From assembly GCA_003023745.1 (NCBI GenBank), contig PXYV01000016.1, forward strand, positions 1-56,034: a stretch of 56,034 bases of DNA, written 5' to 3'. The notes beneath the pieces were generated by a model, which made no database searches, was not told where the DNA came from, and saw only the letters and a list, made by a program, of their open reading frames with translations. Made by a program: the position numbers and the translations under genes. This stretch comes from Sulfobacillus acidophilus. GTDB taxonomy: Bacteria > Bacillota > Sulfobacillia > Sulfobacillales > Sulfobacillaceae. Below are positions 17,111-25,874 of the stretch, one piece after another; the first letter of the stretch is position 1, and the number at the start of each line of letters is the position of its first letter.

Positions 17111-18706
17111 TTAACTCGACTGGCTCTCGCCGCCCATCGCCATCTCCCGCAAAACAAAGCGTTGTACTTTACCGCTCGGGGTCTTGGGGAGCGCCTCCAC
17201 AAACGCCACCTGACGCGGGTACTCGGTCTTGGCTAGCCGATCCCGCACCAAATCCTGCAAATCAGATTCCAAGGCCTGAGTCGGCTCGTAACCCTTACGC
17301 AGCACCACGAAGGCTTTGATGGCTTGTCCGCGCAAGCTGTCCGGCACGCCGACCACGGCACATTCCGCTACGGCCGGATGCATCGTCAGCACACTCTCGA
17401 TATCAAACGGTCCGACCCGATAGCCCGCCGTCAAAATAACGTCATCGGATCGGCTGACAAAGAAAAAGTCGCCTTCGTCGTCTAGGCGCGCCTCGTCTCC
17501 GGTCAAATAATAGCGTCCCTGCCCGACGAAGCGCTCCTGGGTTGCGGCTTCGTTATGATAATAGCCGCGAAAACTAAACAAGGGAGAATGCTGCACATCA
17601 ATTGCCAAATGGCCTTCTTGTCCGGGCGAAAGTTCGTTACCGTCATCATCAACAATCACAGCGCGAATCCCGGGCATCGCCTGGCCCATCGAGCCGGGCT
17701 TCACCCGCCGCCGCAATGCCAAAAACCGATGATTGTTAATGGGCATCCCAGCTTCCGTCTGTCCGTAATGGTCAAGAATCGGCACCCCCACGGTCTCTTG
17801 CGCCCATGCGCTCACGCTGGGATTGAGCGGTTCGCCGGCACTGGAGAGTGCCCTTAACGTCGGCGGCAACGCCAGTCCTTGCGCCCGAATAGCGCGATAG
17901 ACGGTGGGAGCCGCTGCAAAATGGGTAATGCCCCAATGGTCGATCCAGTCGATGGCTGTCTTCGGATCAAAAGGTTGTTCCAACCAGTAGTTCGCTTTCC
18001 CAATGAGCCAAGGACCTATCAGGGCAAACGCCAGCCCATAGGCCCACCCCGGATCGGCCAAGTTCCAATAGCGGTCCTCGGGCCGCACGTCAAGGGCCCA
18101 GCGCATATACGCTTCGATGGTACTCAAAACGCGCGTCGGCATGGGCACTCCCTTGGGATGTCCGGTCGTGCCCGAGGTGTACATTAAAATCATTGGATCA
18201 TCGGGCTCGCGCAGCACCCAGTCGTCCATGCCTAGCGACCCCTCTTTTTGCATAACCTGTTCCACCGTGACTGTCCGCCCGGCGAGCACCGCCGGCAGTT
18301 TCGGCGCCAAGGCTTCCGTTGCAATCACCAGTTTGGCAGCACTATGGTCAACCCGGTAGGATACGGCGTCCGGACCAAACGCCGTAAACAAGGGAAGATA
18401 CACCGCGCCCAAGCGCCATATCCCCAACGCCAACCCCAGAAGCGCGCGTCCTTTGGGCACATAACTCGCAACCCGGTCTCCAGGTTCGACTCCTCGTTCA
18501 CGCAAGAACTCTGCCCAGCGCGCCGACTCGATGACCAGGTCTCCATAGGTTACCATGCGATCCGTTTCCTGATCGCGAAAGTACGCGGCGGGAAGGTCTG
18601 AGGGCTTATTCCCCACCAGTACATAAGCGGGATTTAAAGGCAAAGTGCCGTATTGATCAACCAATCTTTGAACGCCTAACGCCATATCCTCGGTGTCCAC
18701 GAACAT
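17111..18706 (-). CDS. AMP-forming acyl-CoA synthetase (acetyl/medium-chain type)
   Basis: ANL-superfamily ligase of 531 residues that makes an acyl-CoA from acid, ATP and CoA. Core motifs: LMYTSGTTGHPKG (P-loop-like), LDHYGQTEAG (A5), YLTGDEARLDDEGDFFF (A7) and RSDDVILTAGYRVGP (hinge), with the C-terminal Lys in PKTPSGKVQR. The overall layout (AVYLPLFTAFGPDAV; YWNLADPGWAYGL) is closest to acetyl- and medium-chain acyl-CoA synthetases. ATG 18704-18706 follows GAAGGG. It is separated by 314 bases from the HAD gene and may have its own promoter. The acid is not identified. Confidence 0.87.
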   Translation of the reverse strand: MFVDTEDMALGVQRLVDQYGTLPLNPAYVLVGNKPSDLPAAYFRDQETDRMVTYGDLVIESARWAEFLRERGVEPGDRVASYVPKGRALLGLALGIWRLGAVYLPLFTAFGPDAVSYRVDHSAAKLVIATEALAPKLPAVLAGRTVTVEQVMQKEGSLGMDDWVLREPDDPMILMYTSGTTGHPKGVPMPTRVLSTIEAYMRWALDVRPEDRYWNLADPGWAYGLAFALIGPWLIGKANYWLEQPFDPKTAIDWIDHWGITHFAAAPTVYRAIRAQGLALPPTLRALSSAGEPLNPSVSAWAQETVGVPILDHYGQTEAGMPINNHRFLALRRRVKPGSMGQAMPGIRAVIVDDDGNELSPGQEGHLAIDVQHSPLFSFRGYYHNEAATQERFVGQGRYYLTGDEARLDDEGDFFFVSRSDDVILTAGYRVGPFDIESVLTMHPAVAECAVVGVPDSLRGQAIKAFVVLRKGYEPTQALESDLQDLVRDRLAKTEYPRQVAFVEALPKTPSGKVQRFVLREMAMGGESQSS

Positions 18707-19020
18707 TCACGCCCTTCTCAGGCCGAAAGACCAACGTGATATGAACCGTAACCGACGATGCCCACTATGTTCATGTGTGTTGGCTTCGTGACCCAGATCC
18801 CGCATACGAATGCTGAGCAAACTATGCGGTTTCTCCAATCGTACCGAGACGCAACATCGACGTCTAGACCAAATCGCGGGGGCGCGTCATTTTGAGACAC
18901 CTGACACAGATTCTGAAACAGACCGACAGTGCGTAACTTGAGATGCCATCGGCTACGCAAAGGGTCGTGGTTTCGCGTGGAGATGATGCCCAGGACCAGT
19001 TCCGGTAGTCTCCGGACTCT
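18707..19020. other. Gap between HAD and acyl-CoA synthetase genes
   Basis: No gene, clear terminator or consensus promoter was seen. The few short frames lack ribosome sites and motifs. Confidence 0.4.
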
Positions 19021-19623
19021 CTATTCGGGTACGTTAAGAAGCCGATTGGCCTCGAGAACGAACTGGTCAAAGTTTTCATACAGGACGGTCTTCAGTCCCA
19101 GTTGCGAAGCGGCTTCCAGATTTTTGGGGCGATCATCGATAAACAGGCACTGACCGGCTGGCGACGCAGTATGCGCCAGGGCCATTTGATAGATGGCAGG
19201 GTCGGGCTTGGCCACACCCAGGCGCGCCGAATTCAACACGCGATCAAAGAGATCGAACAGGCCAAAGTCAGTCAAACGTTGCTCGAGCGAAAAATCAGCG
19301 TTGCTCAACGCGATCACCTCGCGGCCACCTTGCCGGCATCCCTTGAGCCAGTCCACCATCAATCGATTGACTTCCCATTCCAACGACTGGCGCAAACTGG
19401 CGAGCGTGCTCGCTTCCATCTCGAGCCGACGGGCCACGAGCTCCGTGTACTGGCGCTCGTCAATCACCCCGGTGCGGCAATCCGCCCAAGGACTCTCCGA
19501 CCCGTAAAACAAGGCTTCGACATTGCTGGGGGCATTGTACTCTTGTTGCAGGCGTTCCCAAAACGCGGGGTTTTCCAGCAGCACCACCCCGCCTATGTCA
19601 ACGATAATGGTTTTGATTGGCAT
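19021..19623 (-). CDS. HAD-superfamily hydrolase, YihX-like
   Basis: A 200-residue HAD phosphatase with a cap after motif I. Motif I is VDIGGVV: the nucleophile Asp8 (DIGG) is present, and the usual second Asp is Gly, as in YihX and epoxide-hydrolase-N-terminal-like members. Motif II is ALSNADF, motif III the Lys in GVAKPDP, and motif IV FIDDRPKN. GGAGGT precedes the start. It lies 18 bases after the aldehyde dehydrogenase gene in the same operon. A small phosphorylated metabolite is the likely substrate; nothing more specific can be read. Confidence 0.82.
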   Translation of the reverse strand: MPIKTIIVDIGGVVLLENPAFWERLQQEYNAPSNVEALFYGSESPWADCRTGVIDERQYTELVARRLEMEASTLASLRQSLEWEVNRLMVDWLKGCRQGGREVIALSNADFSLEQRLTDFGLFDLFDRVLNSARLGVAKPDPAIYQMALAHTASPAGQCLFIDDRPKNLEAASQLGLKTVLYENFDQFVLEANRLLNVPE

Positions 19624-19641
19624 GCTTATGCTTACCTCCGT

Positions 19642-21069
19642 TTACCAGCGTACGGAGACATACTTCGTCTCCAGAAACTCGGCCAGTCCTTCGTGACCAC
19701 CCTCGCGTCCCAGTCCGCTTTCCTTCATCCCACCAATCGGCACCTCCGCCAACGACGGCACCGGATCATTAATCCCCACCATACCAAACTCCAGAGCTGC
19801 CGCAGCGCGCATGGCCCGTCCCAGATCCCGCGTAAAGACATAAGCCGCCAATCCGAATTTGGTCCGATTGGCCCTCTCAAACACTTCCTCCTCGCTATCA
19901 AAGGCAAAAAGAGGAGCCACCGGGCCAAAGGTCTCTTCTAAAGCCAGTTGCATACTCTCGTGCACATCCGTTAAGACCGTCGGAGCGTAAAAGTATCCAG
20001 GGCGCTGAAGCGTTTGACCGCCCACCACCACACGCGCACCCGCGCCCACAGCGTTTTGCACGTGGCTGGTCACCTTCTCGACTGCTTCCTGATTAATCAG
20101 CGGGCCAATCACGGTATCAGCTTCCAATCCGTCTCCCACCCGAAGCTGCGTCACCGCCTGTCCCAACCGCTCTCCCAGTGCCGACAAGATGTTGCGTTGC
20201 ACATAAATTCGGTTGGCAGCGACGCAAATTTGTCCGGCGTTGCGAAACTTACAGGACAAAATGGCCTCCACCACCTGATCCAAGTCGACGTCATCAAACA
20301 CAATAAAGGGTGCATTCCCTCCCAGTTCCAGTGACACCGACGCAATATGCGAGGCGGCGTGTCGCAGAATCACTTGCCCAACCGCCGTCGAACCAGTAAA
20401 CGAAATTTTGCGCACCCGCGCATCTTCCAAGAGCAACGGCCCAATTCGATTGGGATCGCCTGTGACTAGATTCACAACCCCCGCTGGCAGACCCGCAGCG
20501 GCCAGCACCTCAAACAGGCGTGCCGCCACCAATGGCGTCTGTTCGGCGGGCTTCACAATCACCGGACAACCGGCGGCCAAAGCGGGGGCCATTTTCCGGC
20601 AGATCATGGCTAAGGGGTAGTTCCAGGGTGTAATCAACACCGTCACCCCAATCGGGACCTTGGTCGTCCAAACCGCCCGATCCGGTCCGGGTTGAGGCAG
20701 CGTGTCGCCTTCAATGCGCCAAACGTCACTGGCATAAAAACGAAAGAACCGCGCTCCGTAGGCGACTTCTGACCGCGCCTCTTTCAAGGACTTGCCTTCC
20801 TCTTCGGTCAAAAGGCGCGCCAATTCATCTTGATGTGCCATCAGGTCTTCGTAGATCTTGGTTAAAATCTCCGCCCTCTGCGCGACAAATGTCGAGGCCC
20901 AGCCTTTCGATGCCCGCTCCGCGGCACTGATGGCCGCATCCACATCCGCGGCGCTGGCGTCAATAGCCCGCCCCATCAACTCCCCGGTGGCGGGGTTGTC
21001 GACCGAAAATCGCCGCCCTTCGCTTCCATCCGTCCATTGCCCATCAATATAGAGTTGCACATCAATCAT
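19642..21069 (-). CDS. Aldehyde dehydrogenase, succinate-semialdehyde type
   Basis: Second aldehyde dehydrogenase of the window, 475 residues. Cys282 (NAGQICVAANR) is the nucleophile and Glu248 (SLELGGNAP) the base. ITPWNYPLAMICRKMAPALA and the GQ-I-C-V-A-A-N-R-I pattern are typical of GabD-type enzymes. ATG 21067-21069 is preferred over a TTG three codons earlier because GAGG stands 10 bases before it. It follows the LacI regulator gene by 62 bases. Oxidation of a C4 semialdehyde would suit the hydroxybutyryl/acetoacetyl-CoA genes upstream, though the true substrate is open. Confidence 0.88.
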   Translation of the reverse strand: MIDVQLYIDGQWTDGSEGRRFSVDNPATGELMGRAIDASAADVDAAISAAERASKGWASTFVAQRAEILTKIYEDLMAHQDELARLLTEEEGKSLKEARSEVAYGARFFRFYASDVWRIEGDTLPQPGPDRAVWTTKVPIGVTVLITPWNYPLAMICRKMAPALAAGCPVIVKPAEQTPLVAARLFEVLAAAGLPAGVVNLVTGDPNRIGPLLLEDARVRKISFTGSTAVGQVILRHAASHIASVSLELGGNAPFIVFDDVDLDQVVEAILSCKFRNAGQICVAANRIYVQRNILSALGERLGQAVTQLRVGDGLEADTVIGPLINQEAVEKVTSHVQNAVGAGARVVVGGQTLQRPGYFYAPTVLTDVHESMQLALEETFGPVAPLFAFDSEEEVFERANRTKFGLAAYVFTRDLGRAMRAAAALEFGMVGINDPVPSLAEVPIGGMKESGLGREGGHEGLAEFLETKYVSVRW

Positions 21070-21131
21070 CCAAATCAAGCCTCTTTTCTCGTCGTATTAG
21101 ACCGAGGCCCCACAAAAATATGAGGTCCAAA

Positions 21132-22175
21132 TTAATTAATAGAACGAACAGAATCGATGGGCGCAGCGGCGGTCGTGCGACGGGCCATGAACTGATACGG
21201 CAGCAACCGGACGCGAGCCGGGCTCGTCAACCCTTGGATCCGTTCGTGCAACAACGACACAGCTAGACGACCCAACTCATAGCGCGGCTGTACCACCGTA
21301 CTCAGTTGGATCCCGGCCCAGGCAGTACTCCAGATCCCATCAAACCCCACAATCGATAAATCCTGGGGAACCCGCACACCCACCGACTGGGCCCCTTCCC
21401 AAGCTCCGAGCGCCATCATGTCGTCGGCCGCGAACACGGCGGACGGGCGCGGTTCGGTTTGCAGCATGCTTTGCACCAGCTTCATCGCTTTGTCGTACTG
21501 CAAATCGGCAAACCCGATATGCAACGGTGACAGCGTCAAATCCAGTTCCTGCATGGCCGCGTAGAACCCTTCCAGTCGGTCGCGACTGGCACTGGAGTGC
21601 GGAAGGCCGCCGATAAAGGCAATGCGACGATGTCCCAGTCCATGTAAAAAGCGCACCACTTCTTGGGCCCCGCTGCGATTGTCAATGCCTACGTAATCGG
21701 CCACAGCCGTCTTGGCATAGCGATTAACTAAGACGTATGGCACCTTGTCCAACTGCCACGGGGTGATGGCGTAGTCCAACCCGACACTTGTCAAAAGCAG
21801 GCCATCGACTTGCCGTTGTACTAGTTCTTCCGCGGCTTGCCGCAAGGCGGTCTCACTCTCGCAGGCTGTCATTAAAAATAGACCATAACCGGACTCGCGC
21901 GCCTGATCGGTTGCGCCTTGCGCAATGTCCGCGTAAAAAGGGTTGGTAATATCCGGGATAATCAATCCCACCGTCCGACTGCGCTGTGTGCGCAAGGCTT
22001 GCGCCAGCCGATTAGGCCGATATCCCAATGCTTCGATGGCCTCCAGCACCTTTTGGCGGGAAATATCGCTCACGTTCTTATTCGCCCGCAACACGCTGGA
22101 CACGGTCGCGGGAGAGACTTGGGCGCGTTCGGCCACGTCTTTAATTGTCGGATGCTGACGTGCGTGTCCGCTCAC
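21132..22175 (-). CDS. LacI-family transcriptional regulator
   Basis: 347 residues. The N-terminal helix-turn-helix (TIKDVAERAQVSPATVSSVL, then GYRPNRLAQALRT) is the LacI DNA-binding domain with its hinge, followed by a periplasmic-binding-protein-like effector domain (VGLIIPDITNPFYADIAQG). GTG 22173-22175 is the likely start, with GGGAGGG (22181-22187) 5 bases upstream; the longer frame from 22211 adds 12 residues. It sits inside the acyl-CoA operon between the SDR and aldehyde dehydrogenase genes and is the obvious candidate regulator. I did not find a convincing CG-centred LacI operator nearby. Confidence 0.88.
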   Translation of the reverse strand: MSGHARQHPTIKDVAERAQVSPATVSSVLRANKNVSDISRQKVLEAIEALGYRPNRLAQALRTQRSRTVGLIIPDITNPFYADIAQGATDQARESGYGLFLMTACESETALRQAAEELVQRQVDGLLLTSVGLDYAITPWQLDKVPYVLVNRYAKTAVADYVGIDNRSGAQEVVRFLHGLGHRRIAFIGGLPHSSASRDRLEGFYAAMQELDLTLSPLHIGFADLQYDKAMKLVQSMLQTEPRPSAVFAADDMMALGAWEGAQSVGVRVPQDLSIVGFDGIWSTAWAGIQLSTVVQPRYELGRLAVSLLHERIQGLTSPARVRLLPYQFMARRTTAAAPIDSVRSIN

Positions 22176-22237
22176 CTTGACCCTCCCTGCCCGCGTTGAC
22201 TGATTGGTCAATGTCTCCCAATCGAGCGTACCTACCC

Positions 22238-22954
22238 TTACAACACCATGCCCCCACCGACGTTAATGACTTCTCCCGTCACGTAAGCACCGTCCTCGGA
22301 GGCCAAGAATGCCACCACGCGACCCACATCTTCCGGAGTTCCAATACGCCCCATGGGGATTTTTGCCATCATGCGCTCAAACGCTTCAGGCGGCAGTCGC
22401 CGCGTCATGGGCGAGTCAATAAAGCCCGGGCAGATGGCATTGACCGTCACATTAAATGGCGCCAACTCGCGCGCCGCGGTCTTAGTGAGTCCAATCACCC
22501 CGGCCTTCGACGCCGCATAATTAGCCTGACCGATGTTGCCCTGCCAACTGGCCGAGGAAATGTTAATGATGCGGCCAAAGCGCCGCTGGCGCATCAGTGG
22601 GGCCACGTGGCGGACACAGTTAAACTGACCCTTCAGATTGACGTTCAACACCTCGTCCCACTCCGACTCCGTCAGCCGGTGCAACATGCGATCGCGGTTA
22701 ATCCCGGCATTATTGACTAACACCGCAATCGGGCCCACCGTCTCTTCAACCGTTGCCATCACCTTGGCCACCGCGTCAAAGTCTTGAACGTCGAGCACCC
22801 GGAAATGACTTCCCGGCAACTGTTCGGATGCTTGTCGCACCCCCGCTTCATCCACATCGCACAACACGACGGTATACCCCCGTTGGCTCAATACGCTACT
22901 AATGCCGAAACCAATCCCGCGTTGTGCACCTGTCACTACGGCGATGGGGTTCAT
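22238..22954 (-). CDS. Short-chain dehydrogenase, acetoacetyl-CoA / 3-oxoacyl reductase
   Basis: Classical SDR of 238 residues. TGAQRGIG (8-15) binds NAD(P), NNAG is at 81-84, and the catalytic set is Ser133/134, Tyr146 and Lys150 (YAASK). The IGQANYAASKAG block and the short length are those of FabG and PhaB. Beside a thiolase and an acyl-CoA transferase, reduction of acetoacetyl-CoA to 3-hydroxybutyryl-CoA, or the reverse, is likely. GGAGGGAGG precedes the ATG. It starts 24 bases after the thiolase stop. Confidence 0.87.
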   Translation of the reverse strand: MNPIAVVTGAQRGIGFGISSVLSQRGYTVVLCDVDEAGVRQASEQLPGSHFRVLDVQDFDAVAKVMATVEETVGPIAVLVNNAGINRDRMLHRLTESEWDEVLNVNLKGQFNCVRHVAPLMRQRRFGRIINISSASWQGNIGQANYAASKAGVIGLTKTAARELAPFNVTVNAICPGFIDSPMTRRLPPEAFERMMAKIPMGRIGTPEDVGRVVAFLASEDGAYVTGEVINVGGGMVL

Positions 22955-22978
22955 CCCACTGCCTCCCTCCGCTGCCGG

Positions 22979-24160
22979 CTAGCGCCGGTAATTTTCAAAA
23001 ATGGCGGCAATTCCCTGGCCGCCGCCAATACACATCGTCACCAAACCATAGCGACCGCGGCGGCGTTCCAATTCGTATAAAAGTTTCACGGTTAAGATTG
23101 CGCCCGTTGCCCCAATTGGATGCCCTAAGGCAATGGCACCGCCGTTGACGTTGGTTTTCTCCCAGGGCAAATGCGCGTCGCGGACCACCGCGACGGCCTG
23201 GGCGGCAAATGCCTCATTCAGTTCGATAAGGTCCAAATCCTCCACCGCCAGATTGGCTCGCTTCAACGCCTGAGCGATAGCATACACCGGCGCATAGCCC
23301 ATAACTTCCGGCTCGACTCCTGCCACAGCATAACTTACCACGCGGGCACGCGGACTCAAATTTTTCCGTTCCGCATCGGTGGCGCGCATTAGCACTACCG
23401 CCGCTGCGCCGTCGTTGATCCCCGACGCATTGCCCGCAGTCACGGTGCCGTTCGGGCGAAATGCCGGCTTAAGTTTTTGCAACTGTTCCAAGGACGTGTC
23501 GCGGGGATGCTCGTCCGTTTTAAAAGCCACCTGCTGCCGACGCGCATCCTTCACCATCACGGGCACAATTTCCGCCGCAAATCGACCTTCGGCAATTGCG
23601 GCATGCGCCCGCACCTGTGAATCCCACGCCAATTGATCCTGTTCTTGCCGGCTCACATGATACCGTTCCGCTAGAATTTCTGCGGTTTCTCCCATGGGGT
23701 ACTGACCGAAGGGATCGGTGACCGCCGACAGCACGCCGTCCTCCAACTCACCGTGGCCCAACCGGCGGCCCCAGCGATTCCACACATAATACGGCAACCG
23801 ACTCATGTTTTCGGCGCCGCCCGCCACAATCGCGTCGGCATCACCCAGCTTCAGCCACTGGGTTCCGGTAATGATTGCCTGTAACCCCGATCCGCACAAG
23901 CGATTGACAGTCTGAGCGGTCGTGCCCTGGGCGGGAAGTCCTGCCGCCAACGCAATCCGCCGGGCCAAGAACGCATCCCCGCTCACCTGGCCGACACACC
24001 CCATTATCACTTCGTCAACCGCCGCCGGATCCACCGACGACCGCGTCAACGCCTCCTTCACCACAATGCCGCCGAGCTCCGATGCCGGCGTGTCCTTTAA
24101 ACTGCCGCCAAACGTGCCGATCGCGGCGCGTACGCCATCGAGTATGACCACATCTTCCAT
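22979..24160 (-). CDS. Acetyl-CoA acetyltransferase (thiolase)
   Basis: Thiolase of 393 residues; joins two acetyl-CoA or cleaves 3-ketoacyl-CoA. Acylated Cys89 lies in NRLCGSGLQAI, the active-site His in GHPIGATGA, and the second Cys377 in CIGGGQG. The start ATG 24158-24160 follows AAGGAGG, and its first base overlaps the last base of the CoA-transferase stop, so translation is coupled; the longer frame from 24280 lies inside the previous gene. Length and motifs match biosynthetic or degradative type II thiolases; direction cannot be decided. Confidence 0.92.
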   Translation of the reverse strand: MEDVVILDGVRAAIGTFGGSLKDTPASELGGIVVKEALTRSSVDPAAVDEVIMGCVGQVSGDAFLARRIALAAGLPAQGTTAQTVNRLCGSGLQAIITGTQWLKLGDADAIVAGGAENMSRLPYYVWNRWGRRLGHGELEDGVLSAVTDPFGQYPMGETAEILAERYHVSRQEQDQLAWDSQVRAHAAIAEGRFAAEIVPVMVKDARRQQVAFKTDEHPRDTSLEQLQKLKPAFRPNGTVTAGNASGINDGAAAVVLMRATDAERKNLSPRARVVSYAVAGVEPEVMGYAPVYAIAQALKRANLAVEDLDLIELNEAFAAQAVAVVRDAHLPWEKTNVNGGAIALGHPIGATGAILTVKLLYELERRRGRYGLVTMCIGGGQGIAAIFENYRR

Positions 24161-25749
24161 TATGAAAGCGCCTCCTTGTACCGATTCAGTTGTTCCAAAA
24201 GCCCAACCTGTCCCTCGCGAAAAATTCGCCCATCCATCTGCTTCAGCGGACGGGCGATGCGCGGGCGAAATCCCATGCATGCCAACACCTGGCGGTCCAG
24301 GTCAACCCCCGGTGCCAGTTCCCGCAATTCCCAGCCTGTTTGAGTCAGCACAAAAACCGCCCGTTCGGTAACAATGACCACCTGTTGTCCCGCATTAAGG
24401 GCGCGACTTCCGTTAAACGAGACCTGTTGTACTTCGGGGACAAACTTTTCGACGCGGCCCTCAGCCGCAATCGTTAACTCGCCGCCGTCAATTTGCACCC
24501 GCAGGCCCTGCGCCGTGAAGGTGCCGCAAAAGACCACCTTTTTTGCAGCCTGGGTGATGTCGATGAATCCGCCCGCGCCCGTCACCAAAGAACCCAATTT
24601 GGTGGCGTTCACGTTACCCCTTGCATCCACTTCGCCAAATCCCATAAAAGTCACATCGACGCCATGGCCATTGTAAAAGTCAAATTGATAGGTGTGCTCG
24701 ATAATGGCATCCGGGTGGCGGGCTATCCCAAAGTTGACACCGCCAGTGGGACTGCCGCCGTAAATGCCGGATTCCACCGTGACCGTGACCAGGTCATCCG
24801 CCCCCTCCGCCAATATTTCGCTGCCAATGACATCATTGGGGATACCGGTGCCTAAATTAATAATGGCGTGAGGGGTCAATTCCCCCACAGCCCGGCGCCC
24901 AATGAGGCGGCGCACGTCCAAAGCCGACACCGTTCCGACCTTCAGGGAAGCGTCCCAACCCCATTCCGAGAAAGCCGGGTCGTATACCCACCCCGCGCTT
25001 TGGCGGTGAAACTGAGCCACATCGCGGGCCGTCACGACATAATCCACATGGGCACCGGGCACCTCCACGATGCGGGGATTGAGCGTACCCCGTGCCACAA
25101 CTTCTTTCACCTGTGCCACCACACGTCCATTAAAGCGGCGCGCGGCAAACACTCCGGGCAGGACTTCCAGCTTCATCGCTTCTTGCTCGGCGCTCACGTT
25201 GCCCACCAGGTCAGCCCGGGTTCCGCGAATGAACACCCAGTCAATCGGGACCGCGTCAATCCAAAGATATTCCTGGCCCTTGAGCTCCACCACTTCAATC
25301 AAATCCGCAAGCGGTTGGGTGCGCTGGTTCATCTTGCCTCCGCCCTGGCGCGGGTCGACGAAGGTGCCCAGTCCAATCGTCGTCAAGTGGCCCGGCAATC
25401 CCGACGCCATGGAGCGAAGCCAATGCGTCATTTGCCCTTGGGGCAGGCAATAGGCGTCAACCCCGTTTTCGTCGATGAGCTCCATCCACTTCGGGGCCAG
25501 GCCCCAATGCGATCCGATGATGCGGCGGACCAACCCCTCATGGGCCAGATGTTGAATGCCCCCCACCCGGTCACTTTGTCCCTCGCAATGAATCAACGTC
25601 AGATCGCGGGGATGGCCCGAAGCCAGAAAGCGCTCCTCAATCGCACTCAACACGGCCTCCGACGCGCTAGTAAGGGTCATGCCGATGGTCAAAAGGTGTT
25701 GTCCGTCTTGTATTTCCTCTGCCACAACCGATGCATCCACGAACTGCAC
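24160..25749 (-). CDS. Acetate/acetoacetate CoA-transferase, YdiF (type I fused) family
   Basis: Both halves of a type I CoA-transferase are fused in one chain of 529 residues, as in YdiF and propionate CoA-transferase. The catalytic Glu (residue 326 here) is in VTVESGIYGG. GTRADLVGN and the Gly-rich NLGTGIPNDV segment are family marks. It exchanges CoA between short-chain acids such as acetate, acetoacetate or propionate. GTG 25747-25749 is preferred to GTG at 25758, because GGAG then lies 8 bases upstream. The stop overlaps the thiolase start by one base. Together with thiolase and SDR it suggests ketone-body, hydroxybutyrate or short-acid metabolism. Confidence 0.9.
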   Translation of the reverse strand: MQFVDASVVAEEIQDGQHLLTIGMTLTSASEAVLSAIEERFLASGHPRDLTLIHCEGQSDRVGGIQHLAHEGLVRRIIGSHWGLAPKWMELIDENGVDAYCLPQGQMTHWLRSMASGLPGHLTTIGLGTFVDPRQGGGKMNQRTQPLADLIEVVELKGQEYLWIDAVPIDWVFIRGTRADLVGNVSAEQEAMKLEVLPGVFAARRFNGRVVAQVKEVVARGTLNPRIVEVPGAHVDYVVTARDVAQFHRQSAGWVYDPAFSEWGWDASLKVGTVSALDVRRLIGRRAVGELTPHAIINLGTGIPNDVIGSEILAEGADDLVTVTVESGIYGGSPTGGVNFGIARHPDAIIEHTYQFDFYNGHGVDVTFMGFGEVDARGNVNATKLGSLVTGAGGFIDITQAAKKVVFCGTFTAQGLRVQIDGGELTIAAEGRVEKFVPEVQQVSFNGSRALNAGQQVVIVTERAVFVLTQTGWELRELAPGVDLDRQVLACMGFRPRIARPLKQMDGRIFREGQVGLLEQLNRYKEALS

Positions 25750-25817
25750 GCATCTCACTCCAATAGCATCAATAGATTGACGGAATGATTAGAAAACTGT
25801 AAAACGATTTTCTCAAG

Positions 25818-25845
25818 CGTATCGCAAATCTTTGATCGGTGTCAA
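25818..25845 (-). promoter_or_regulatory. Promoter candidate before the CoA-transferase gene
   Basis: Minus-strand TTGACA (25840-25845) is separated by 16 bases from GATACG (25818-25823), which is preceded by TG as in an extended -10. The A/T-rich AAAACGATTTT at 25801-25811 lies downstream and could be an operator. The -10 match is weak, so an internal promoter is possible, not certain. Confidence 0.4.
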
Positions 25846-25874
25846 GGCAAAGAGCGAGGGGTCCAAGCCTAAAT

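Noticed and set aside
24868-25788. A 306-codon open frame on the plus strand
   Set aside because: It lies fully opposite the CoA-transferase gene, has no ribosome site, and its composition (His, Arg, Gln rich) is that of an antisense shadow.
25801-25811. AAAACGATTTT as a LacI operator
   Set aside because: Its arms are complementary but the centre is odd-numbered, unlike the CG-centred LacI consensus; too weak to call.
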